7,179 nt of DNA from positions 1 to 7,179 of the forward strand of contig JAQVZT010000132.1 of NCBI GenBank assembly GCA_028708055.1, read 5' to 3'. The notes beneath the pieces were generated by a model. It was not told the DNA's origin and did no database searches. It saw only the letters and a list, made by a program, of their open reading frames with translations. The DNA is from Methanothrix sp. (GTDB taxonomy: Archaea; Halobacteriota; Methanosarcinia; Methanotrichales; Methanotrichaceae). Made by a program: the position numbers and the translations under genes. Positions 1 through 5,535 of the stretch are shown in pieces; within the stretch, counting starts at the first letter, position 1; each line of letters starts with the position of its first letter.

Positions 1-1
1 A

Positions 2-1480
2 GTAGCCGGCATTTTCGATACTCTGAAGATCGGTGAAGTGATTGACGAGGTCATGCCAAAACAGGGCTCAAAAAATCTTCCTCACTCGACCATAATAAAA
101 GCCATGATCCTTAACGGCCTGGGATTCACCCATCAGCGATTATATTTATTTCCAAATTTTTTTATGACTCTCCCGACAGAAAAACTACTCGGTGAAGGCA
201 TCGATCCATGTGATCTCAATGATGATGTTGTTGGCAGGACTCTTGACGCAATTTACAAATACGGTGCAACAGAGCTGTTTAATCAAATCGCTTTGCACGC
301 AATGGGACAATTTTCATTGGGAACACAACTCATCCATGTCGATACTACGAACTTCAGCGTATCTGGCAAATATGAAAATGATGCACCTGACGCTACGGAT
401 TCAATCAGGATAGCTTTTGGTCATGCCAAAGACGGAAGGACGGATTTAAAGCGATTCGTTCTGGGGCTGGTTACAAATCAGGTAGGATTGCCGCTTTTTA
501 CCAAGGCTTTTTCCGGAAACGAATCCGATAAGAACAGCATAATCTACATGATTCAAAAAGCGCAGCAAGCACTTGATTTTGATGACAAAGCCTATTGGGT
601 CGCAGATAGCGCAATGTATACGGAAAACAATATCGTTCTCCTTGGAGCGGACACGAAGTGGATCACGCATGTACCCGCAACTGTCGGGGATATTGATAAG
701 CTGCTTAACGCGGACCTGGATTTTTCTCCTTCGACAGATCCCAGATATGCTTTCCATGTAACTGACTTAAATTACGGTGGCATACCTCAGCGAGCCGTAG
801 TTGTTTGGTCTGAAGAGATGAAAACAAGGAACGAGCAGACCTTTAGGAGGATGCTTCAAAAGGAGACTGCTAAAGCTGAAAAAGAGCTCAAGAAACTCAT
901 GGGCAAGAAGTTCGCTTGTGTGCCAGATGCCGAAAATGAGGCTAAGATTTGGGCTTCAAAACTCCCGTATCACGATCTGAAGGACATTCAGATAATACCT
1001 GTAACACAAAAAGTTGAGAAGAGGCGAGGGAGGCCAAAGAAGAATGAGCCGATAAACCAGCGCTTCAAAATTGAAGGAAGAATCGAGATCGATGAAGACG
1101 TTCTAGCCGAAGAGAGCAAAAGATTTGGGCGGTTTGTTTTGGCCAGCAATGATGTCAATTTGGACCCGGAACTCATGCTCAAATATTATAAAGGACAGCA
1201 AACGGTTGAACACGGATTTCGATTCTTGAAAGACAAATGCTTTCATGTCTCCGAAGTCTATCTCAAGAAGGAAGAACGAATAGAATCACTATGCATGATT
1301 ATGGTTCTCAGTCTTCTCATTTACTCCTTTGCCGAATGGAGGCTTAGAGAGAAACTCAAGGAGACAGGACAAAGTGTTCCCAATCAGCTCAATAAGCCAA
1401 CGCAAAGACCGACTATGAGATGGGTCTTCGAGATCTTTATGGGCGTAATTCAGGCGATTGTCAGAGGAACTAATTTCTAA
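2..1480 (+). CDS. IS1634-type DDE transposase, 5'-partial
   Basis: Cut-and-paste transposase of the IS4-like superfamily, IS1634 type, acting on the ends of its own element. The frame is open from base 2 (VAGIFDTLKIGEVIDEV), so the true start is off the left edge; GTG at 38 is only the first internal start codon. Counting from that GTG, a DUF4277-like N-terminal region covers about residues 1-100. The catalytic triad is D102 (IHVDTTNFS), D190 (WVADSAMY) and E391. E391 sits in YKGQQTVEHGFRFLK, which fits the IS4 signature Y-2-R-3-E-6-K with Gln in place of Arg. About 200 residues separate D190 from E391, as expected for the beta-strand insertion domain of this group. A basic RGRPKK motif (330-335) resembles an AT-hook. 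The protein stops right after RWVFEIFMGVIQAIVRG, where relatives, as I recall them, continue for some 25 more residues. The catalytic core looks intact; activity is uncertain. Confidence 0.93.
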   Translation, partial: VAGIFDTLKIGEVIDEVMPKQGSKNLPHSTIIKAMILNGLGFTHQRLYLFPNFFMTLPTEKLLGEGIDPCDLNDDVVGRTLDAIYKYGATELFNQIALHAMGQFSLGTQLIHVDTTNFSVSGKYENDAPDATDSIRIAFGHAKDGRTDLKRFVLGLVTNQVGLPLFTKAFSGNESDKNSIIYMIQKAQQALDFDDKAYWVADSAMYTENNIVLLGADTKWITHVPATVGDIDKLLNADLDFSPSTDPRYAFHVTDLNYGGIPQRAVVVWSEEMKTRNEQTFRRMLQKETAKAEKELKKLMGKKFACVPDAENEAKIWASKLPYHDLKDIQIIPVTQKVEKRRGRPKKNEPINQRFKIEGRIEIDEDVLAEESKRFGRFVLASNDVNLDPELMLKYYKGQQTVEHGFRFLKDKCFHVSEVYLKKEERIESLCMIMVLSLLIYSFAEWRLREKLKETGQSVPNQLNKPTQRPTMRWVFEIFMGVIQAIVRGTNF

Positions 1481-1555
1481 AAATAGAAATAGTATCGGCC
1501 TTCTTGCATTCCTACGGACCTCGCATGCCAGCAATATCATTGGTCAATGAGATGA
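1481..1555 (+). other. possible frame-scattered remnant of the transposase C-terminus
   Basis: After the TAA at 1478-1480 the same frame has two more stops (TAG at 1484 and 1490), then reads ACQQYHW, which resembles the Cys-x-x-Tyr-Tyr end that I recall for this family. Between them, frame 1 reads LKIEIVSAFLHSYGP from 1477, resembling the segment that normally precedes that end. Two compensating indels would join these pieces. This rests on weak, short similarity and recalled family features; the region could equally be plain non-coding IS end sequence. Confidence 0.3.
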
Positions 1556-1570
1556 TTGAAGCAAGATTTA

Positions 1571-1585
1571 AGTAAAGTTTATGTA
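1571..1585 (+). promoter_or_regulatory. possible archaeal BRE/TATA promoter for the dipeptidase gene
   Basis: A purine-rich AGTAAAG stretch followed by TTTATGTA (1578-1585) resembles an archaeal BRE plus TATA box. With the usual distance of about 27 nt, transcription would begin near 1608, leaving a short leader of about 28 nt that contains the AGGTG ribosome-binding site. An alternative TATA-like stretch, ACTATATT, lies closer to the start codon. Both readings are weak because the region is AT-rich. Confidence 0.3.
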
Positions 1586-1621
1586 GATGTCGCTAAAAAA
1601 CTGCATAACTATATTGCATTC

Positions 1622-1626
1622 AGGTG
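1622..1626 (+). promoter_or_regulatory. Shine-Dalgarno AGGTG
   Basis: AGGTG matches part of the GGAGGTGAT complement of the archaeal 16S rRNA 3' end and stands 9 nt before the ATG at 1636. It supports that start for the dipeptidase. Confidence 0.5.
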
Positions 1627-1635
1627 TGATGAATT

Positions 1636-3216
1636 ATGTCAGGTACGGGTGACTACTTCAAGCCAAAAGCAGTCTGCGACCACTTCTTGAAGATAACTAC
1701 ATTAAAACACCCATCTCGCGATGAGGCTCATCCCGAGGATGGCAATGAGGATGAGGTGCGGGAGTATGTGGCCGGGTGCATCGATAAGATCAAAAATGTC
1801 GAGAAGCCATTTTTTTACGAGCAGAAAGCGACGGATGCCGGCAAGCGGGTTATCGTTGCCCGCAGAAAAGGGTCGGGAGTCTACTCCAAGGCACCATACG
1901 TTACACTCCAAGCGCACATGGATATGGTATGCTTCCCGAAAAATGATATCTTTCCCCTGAATGTCTTCAACTACGATATTAATGGAGAGAAATGGATAAA
2001 GGCCGGGGATCGGGAGAGCACTACCGATCCGAGGAGGGGGACCACACTCGGCGCAGATGATGGGATAGGCGTGGCAACTGCTCTTGCCCTCCTGGAAGAC
2101 GAAGCCCTGCAAGAGTATCCTCTGGAGTGCTTCTTCACCGTCCAGGAAGAAAATGATATGGGTGGAGCAGAGCATTTCGATAAGAGCCTGCTCTTGGGCA
2201 GGAAGTACATCAACCTTGATGCGGAGAATGTGACGACTATATTTTACGGGTGCGCTGGCGGCTGCGATTTTTCATTCACGGGAAATGTTGATCGGTCGGA
2301 AATGGAAAAGGATTTCACCGTCCTGAAAGTCTCTCTCTCCGGCCTTCGCGGGGGACACTCGGGGGTTGACATCAATAAGGGTCGGCTCAATGCCATCAAA
2401 GGCCTGGCGGAAATTCTCATCAACCTCGATGAGCGGATTGCTTGCCGGGATGATGGTGGGGCATCCAGCTTCGATCTTCGCCTCATTTCCATGCAGAGAG
2501 ACGAACAGGCCAAGATGAACTCCATTCCCAGCAGCGCGAGTGCAGTCATTGCCATTCCAGAGGCCAGGAAGGAGAGCTTTGAGAATTGTCTGGCCTCTCA
2601 ATGTGATGCACTGAAAGCTCTCTATCAGCCGGAGGAGGACAAATTCGGCTGGCTGGTCTGCTGGCAGGGGGCGACGGAGGCGGAGCCTCTGAGCCTGGCA
2701 TCTACGGATGCTCTTCTTTGCCTTCTCTGCCGGATACCTCACGGCGTCTTCCGGATGATTCCGGAAAACGTCAAGCTGGTCGAGACATCGAGCAACCTCG
2801 CCAATATTAAGATAAGAAATGACGTAGCGGTAATCAGAGGATCAAACCGCAGCTCCAATGGTGCTCACATGAAGGCCCTGCAGAATATTCAGGAAAACAT
2901 TGGCGCCTGCTTTGATTATGCGGTAGCGTTTACCGATGGCTATCCCGCCTGGCAGCCGAACGAGAGCTCCTCGCTTCTGGCAATAGCAAAAGAGGTTTAC
3001 GGAAGCAAATATCCCGGATATGACGCGACAGTGATTCATGCCGGCCTGGAATGCAGCCAGGTCGTGGACAAATACGGCAGCGATATAGACTGCATCTCCA
3101 TCGGTCCAACCATTGTCGATCCCCATTCGGGCGGCGAGCGGCTAAAAGCCTCGACCGTTGAGCAATTCTATGACGCTGTAGGGCAGATTATTCACAGGAT
3201 CTTTCAGAATGTGTAG
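1636..3216 (+). CDS. pepD: PepD-like aminoacyl-histidine dipeptidase (peptidase family M20C)
   Basis: Cytosolic di-zinc dipeptidase that cleaves Xaa-His and similar dipeptides for amino-acid recycling. Expected M20C residues are present in order: H94 and D96 (LQAHMDMV), bridging D141 (LGADDGIG), catalytic base E171 and ligand E172 (TVQEENDMGGA), D195 (NLDAE), and the C-terminal ligand H497 (DPHSGGERL), 29 residues from the end as in Vibrio PepD. GLRGGHSGVDIN (about 236-247) is the lid/dimerisation-domain signature, and HAGLEC (468-473) is a further family motif. At 526 residues it is longer than the roughly 485-490 usual for PepD. Part of the excess lies between H94 and D141, including a charged stretch GDRESTTDPRRG (124-135). 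The DEE motif of bacterial PepD reads QEE here. ATG at 1636 is supported by AGGTG at 1622. The gene stands alone, downstream of an insertion sequence and followed by a hairpin. Family assignment is firm; substrate preference is inferred. Confidence 0.93.
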   Translation: MSGTGDYFKPKAVCDHFLKITTLKHPSRDEAHPEDGNEDEVREYVAGCIDKIKNVEKPFFYEQKATDAGKRVIVARRKGSGVYSKAPYVTLQAHMDMVCFPKNDIFPLNVFNYDINGEKWIKAGDRESTTDPRRGTTLGADDGIGVATALALLEDEALQEYPLECFFTVQEENDMGGAEHFDKSLLLGRKYINLDAENVTTIFYGCAGGCDFSFTGNVDRSEMEKDFTVLKVSLSGLRGGHSGVDINKGRLNAIKGLAEILINLDERIACRDDGGASSFDLRLISMQRDEQAKMNSIPSSASAVIAIPEARKESFENCLASQCDALKALYQPEEDKFGWLVCWQGATEAEPLSLASTDALLCLLCRIPHGVFRMIPENVKLVETSSNLANIKIRNDVAVIRGSNRSSNGAHMKALQNIQENIGACFDYAVAFTDGYPAWQPNESSSLLAIAKEVYGSKYPGYDATVIHAGLECSQVVDKYGSDIDCISIGPTIVDPHSGGERLKASTVEQFYDAVGQIIHRIFQNV

Positions 3217-3219
3217 CAT

Positions 3220-3257
3220 GAAATGACTGCGGAGGGTAATCGCCCTCAGTTCATTTC
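3220..3257 (+). terminator. hairpin after the dipeptidase gene
   Basis: Beginning 3 nt after the TAG stop, the arms GAAATGACTGCGGAGGG and CCCTCAGTTCATTTC pair around the loop TAATCG, with one unpaired base and a small CG bulge. A clear oligo-T run does not follow, only CCTTTGGGG, so it may act as an mRNA 3'-end stabiliser or processing structure and not as a classical terminator. The imperfect dyad itself is plain in the sequence. Confidence 0.5.
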
Positions 3258-3353
3258 CTTTGGGGAGAATAGTCTTCATTGGGGCTGGCAGTTACTATTA
3301 TTTTAGTTCTCAATTAATATGACAATAACCACAATCTTTGTTCGGGGTCGTAT

Positions 3354-3381
3354 AATGGTGCAGAATCAATGGTGCAGAATC
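3354..3381. repeat. perfect tandem duplication of a 14-bp unit
   Basis: AATGGTGCAGAATC occurs twice back to back with no mismatch (3354-3367 and 3368-3381). It lies about 190 bp before the surface-protein start. It could be a recent slippage duplication, a footprint of an excised element, or a paired protein-binding site; the sequence alone does not decide. Confidence 0.9.
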
Positions 3382-3467
3382 CTGTCGAGGATCGGTCTTG
3401 CTCAAATGTATCTAATTTATTAGTTGGATCGATAATATGAATCAGTGTGCATATATCCCATATCGCC

Positions 3468-3498
3468 GAAATATTCCCAGGAAATATTCACAATTTCC
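3468..3498. repeat. 9-bp direct repeats overlapped by an inverted repeat
   Basis: GAAATATTC occurs at 3468-3476 and 3481-3489, a period of 13 bp; each copy contains the palindrome AATATT. The second copy overlaps an inverted repeat, GGAAAT (3480-3485) with ATTTCC (3493-3498) around a 7-nt loop. The set lies 30-60 bp upstream of the surface-gene TATA box, where archaeal activators often bind. A binding-site role is inference only. Confidence 0.6.
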
Positions 3499-3530
3499 GT
3501 CACATGCCGATTCAATTGTGCTGTTTGTTA

Positions 3531-3546
3531 CGAAAACGTTTAATTA
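3531..3546 (+). promoter_or_regulatory. BRE/TATA promoter of the surface-protein gene
   Basis: CGAAAAC (3531-3537, BRE-like) is followed by TTTAATTA (3539-3546, TATA-like). The TATA centre lies about 28 nt before the ATG at 3571, so the usual archaeal spacing puts the transcription start at or next to the start codon. No Shine-Dalgarno is visible, which agrees with a leaderless transcript. Confidence 0.5.
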
Positions 3547-3557
3547 GTTTGAACTAA
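3544..3557. promoter_or_regulatory. perfect inverted repeat, candidate operator
   Basis: TTAGTT (3544-3549) and AACTAA (3552-3557) form a perfect dyad around TG. The repeat overlaps the downstream edge of the TATA-like box and ends 13 nt before the ATG. A protein bound here would block transcription initiation complex assembly, so a repressor operator is plausible. Short AT-rich dyads also arise by chance. Confidence 0.4.
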
Positions 3558-3570
3558 ATGATTATTGCCG

Positions 3571-5535
3571 ATGAATGTTTTCGAGAAGGTAATTGCTGGC
3601 AGGCGGGCATATCTGTATAAATTTCTCTTGCAGTGGGCTTTGGTTGCAATCATCTGCGTCTGCGGATCTGCGCATGGGGCCACCATAACCCTGGGTTTGG
3701 GCGGCAGCATCCAGGGCGCCATCGATGCGGCCAGCCCCGGCGACGTTATCGAGGTTCATAGCGGAACTTATCATGAGAACGTAATCGTGAGCAAGCCGAT
3801 AATCCTGCTGGGAGTCGATACCGGCGAAGGAAAGCCGGTGGTGGACTGCGGTGGCAAGGGCAGCGCTATTTTATTAAGCTCCTCCGGGTCTGTCCTGGAG
3901 GGTTTTGTGTTCACAAACTCCGGCAAAGACATTAACGCCGGGATCCGGGTGATTTCAGACCGCAATGTTATCCGGGACAATCTTGTAAAAGACAATAATG
4001 GGTACGGAATTATTCTCGAAAACTCAAGCCATAACATAATCACACATATTGAATTTAGCGGCAACCTCCGTGGCATCGGTCTCTTCAATTCCTCCAATAA
4101 CGTTCTATTTCTCAATGTCTTCAAAGACAATGGAGCAAATGTAATTTCCTCAAACTCCACCAATCAGTGGAGCTCAACAGATCCCATAACCTACCGGTAC
4201 AAAGGCAGAACCCTCACCGATCGCCTGGGCAACTACTGGTCCGGCTACCATGATCCGGATCTCAATGACAATGGAATCGGGGATGTTCCTCATCTCTTCG
4301 AGCACGAACGGGACGACTCGCCCCTGATCATAACCGGCCTTCGGCCCGATATCATTGTGGACAAGGTCGCAAACGTCAGCTCTGGCGAGCCAGGAACCGT
4401 CGTCAAGTTCACAATCAAGGTCGCAAACATCGGTGATATCGAGTTCGACCGCGTCGCAGTCCAGGATCTGCTCCCCGATGGTCTTGAGTATCTTGGAGAT
4501 AACCGGAGCGGGACCGTTCAGGGAAGTAATGTCACCTGGGACATTGGATCGCTGACAGTCGGCGAGTCAAAGCATCTGGAGCTGACCGCCAGGATAAGCG
4601 GCACCGCCATCGGGAACATCACAAACCACGCAAGGGCCACCGGTGTTCTATCGAGGGAGTACAGCCTGACCGATGAGGATGCCGAAGTCCTGGAAGCGCT
4701 GATTCAGAGGGTGATGCTCACCGAAGAGGCGGAGTTCTCTCAGGATGTGATCTACGTGGTCCCGCCACCTTCAGCAGTGTCTGGGGAGACGACCGGAAAT
4801 CTTCTTTCCATCATTCCCCCTGGATCTGGTGGACCCGGAGATTTGACCGCCCAACAGGCAATCGGCAGGTCCAAACCTGGCGACATAATTGAATTGCATG
4901 GCTGGGACGGCAATGAAAACAAAGAAAAACTTTATCAGGAAAATGTAATTGTCGATCGGCAGCTCACCTTACGCGGTGTGGATATCGGCAATGGTTTGCC
5001 TATCCTATGTCCGCCCAGTGGCTCCGGAACCTACTACGGCACTCCGATGGCCCTGAACGCAGATGGTTGCGTCATCGAGAGCTTGATCTTGGAAAATTCC
5101 GGTGATAATCCAGATGATGCAGGAATCATAATAGCCTCGAATGGCAACGTCGTAAGGGATAATATTATCAGAAATAACAATGGATCCGGGATCATTCTCG
5201 TATCCGCCAGCGGCAACACCATTACAGGCAACAGAGTTGAAAATAATGCAATAATAGGCATCAGCCTGGGGTCATCAAGCGGCAACGTCATCTATTTTAA
5301 CAACTTCGAGAACTCGGGAAATTCTTCCGGCACCAATCGCTGGAGTTCTCCCGCTCCTATAACTTACCGGTACAACGGCACACCTTCACCAACTACATGG
5401 GAAACTACTGGTCTGACTATGCCGGAAGCGATGATGACGGTGACGGTATTGATGAACCCTCTGATCACGATGGTATCGGAACTGAGCCTTACAGCATCTC
5501 AGGCGGTGGATCAGAGCAGGACAGGTATCCCCTGA
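3571..5535 (+). CDS. large secreted surface protein, N-terminal part (NosD beta-helix / DUF11 / NosD beta-helix), frame broken
   Basis: Exported cell-envelope protein. Residues from the ATG at 3571: positively charged start, hydrophobic segment about 18-31 and likely cleavage near AHG|AT (36/37), a Sec signal peptide. Residues 40-250 are a NosD-type right-handed beta-helix (repeated N-x-I-x-x-N turns) ending in the family's GNYWSGY motif and a calcium-loop-like DPDLNDNGIGD (228-238). Residues 260-374 are a DUF11 Ig-like domain (IIVDKVANVSSGEPG, then LPDGLEYLGDN). A second NosD helix runs from about 424 to the frameshift near residue 604. The final 50 residues after NGTP are out-of-frame translation and not real protein; the true continuation is in another frame from about 5385. 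TTG at 3565 would add two residues; ATG fits the leaderless promoter better. Several N-x-S/T sequons suggest glycosylation. Role is probably S-layer or adhesion; the family does not define a ligand. Confidence 0.85.
   Translation: MNVFEKVIAGRRAYLYKFLLQWALVAIICVCGSAHGATITLGLGGSIQGAIDAASPGDVIEVHSGTYHENVIVSKPIILLGVDTGEGKPVVDCGGKGSAILLSSSGSVLEGFVFTNSGKDINAGIRVISDRNVIRDNLVKDNNGYGIILENSSHNIITHIEFSGNLRGIGLFNSSNNVLFLNVFKDNGANVISSNSTNQWSSTDPITYRYKGRTLTDRLGNYWSGYHDPDLNDNGIGDVPHLFEHERDDSPLIITGLRPDIIVDKVANVSSGEPGTVVKFTIKVANIGDIEFDRVAVQDLLPDGLEYLGDNRSGTVQGSNVTWDIGSLTVGESKHLELTARISGTAIGNITNHARATGVLSREYSLTDEDAEVLEALIQRVMLTEEAEFSQDVIYVVPPPSAVSGETTGNLLSIIPPGSGGPGDLTAQQAIGRSKPGDIIELHGWDGNENKEKLYQENVIVDRQLTLRGVDIGNGLPILCPPSGSGTYYGTPMALNADGCVIESLILENSGDNPDDAGIIIASNGNVVRDNIIRNNNGSGIILVSASGNTITGNRVENNAIIGISLGSSSGNVIYFNNFENSGNSSGTNRWSSPAPITYRYNGTPSPTTWETTGLTMPEAMMTVTVLMNPLITMVSELSLTASQAVDQSRTGIP
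3688..4338 (+). repeat. NosD beta-helix module, copy 1
   Basis: Coding module sharing a common plan with 4837-5520. Matching segments include NVIVSKPIILLGVD, NVIRDNLVKDNNGYGIIL and WSSTDPITYRYKG. It is the intact reference copy that locates the base lost from copy 2. Confidence 0.7.
4837..5520 (+). repeat. NosD beta-helix module, copy 2, with frameshift
   Basis: Second copy of the module: NVIVDRQLTLRGVD, NVVRDNIIRNNNGSGIIL and WSSPAPITYRYNG match copy 1 in order and spacing. From about 5385 the match continues only in a different frame (GNYWSDY, then the calcium-loop-like DDDGDGID at 5430-5453). Confidence 0.7.
5383..5385 (+). other. one-base deletion (frameshift) in the surface-protein gene
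   Basis: From CACCAATC to AACTACTGG is 73 nt in copy 1 (4158 to 4231) but 72 nt in copy 2 (5331 to 5403). Aligning GGCAGAACCCTCACC with GGCACACCTTCACC places the missing base in the CC/TTC junction. Restoring one base gives NGTPFTNYMGNYWSDY, the expected NosD ending. There is no homopolymer or slippery heptamer, so programmed frameshifting is unlikely; mutation or a sequencing error remain. Confidence 0.85.

Larger units (their letters stand above)
1..1555 (+). mobile_element. IS1634-family insertion sequence, right part
   Basis: The transposase gene and its immediate downstream sequence form the right part of an insertion sequence whose left end lies outside the window. The right boundary is approximate. 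I set it at the end of the decayed transposase tail, since the terminal inverted repeats cannot be paired without the left end. It must lie before the pepD-like start at 1636, so the element sits directly upstream of that gene. Confidence 0.6.
3258..3530. other. non-coding AT-rich gap between the dipeptidase and surface-protein genes
   Basis: No convincing gene is present: reading frames are short and show no recognisable protein. It holds two small repeat structures, listed separately at 3354-3381 and 3468-3498. I see no tRNA-like cloverleaf, CRISPR unit or IS end. Confidence 0.6.

Noticed and set aside
1477..1575. Separate small gene in frame 1 after the transposase
   Set aside because: It has no start codon near its beginning; its content is better explained as the decayed transposase tail or non-coding IS end.
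1602..1620. TGCA...TGCA dyad before the dipeptidase gene as an operator
   Set aside because: The arms are only about 4 bp in AT-rich sequence, too weak to separate from chance.
1702..2742. Long reverse-strand frames (up to 157 codons) opposite the dipeptidase gene
   Set aside because: They lie entirely opposite a strongly conserved M20C coding sequence and show no protein family features; they are codon shadows.
3258..3530. Non-coding RNA, CRISPR or attachment site in the intergenic gap
   Set aside because: There is no cloverleaf, no regularly spaced repeats beyond two copies, and no integrase or tRNA nearby.
3437..3547. Short ATG-initiated frame of 36 codons before the surface gene
   Set aside because: It overlaps the direct repeats, the dyad and the promoter, has no ribosome-binding site and resembles no known protein.
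5370..5400. Programmed ribosomal frameshift at the break in the surface gene
   Set aside because: There is no slippery heptamer or homopolymer at GGCACACCTTCACC, and the 73/72-nt comparison with copy 1 shows a simple base loss.
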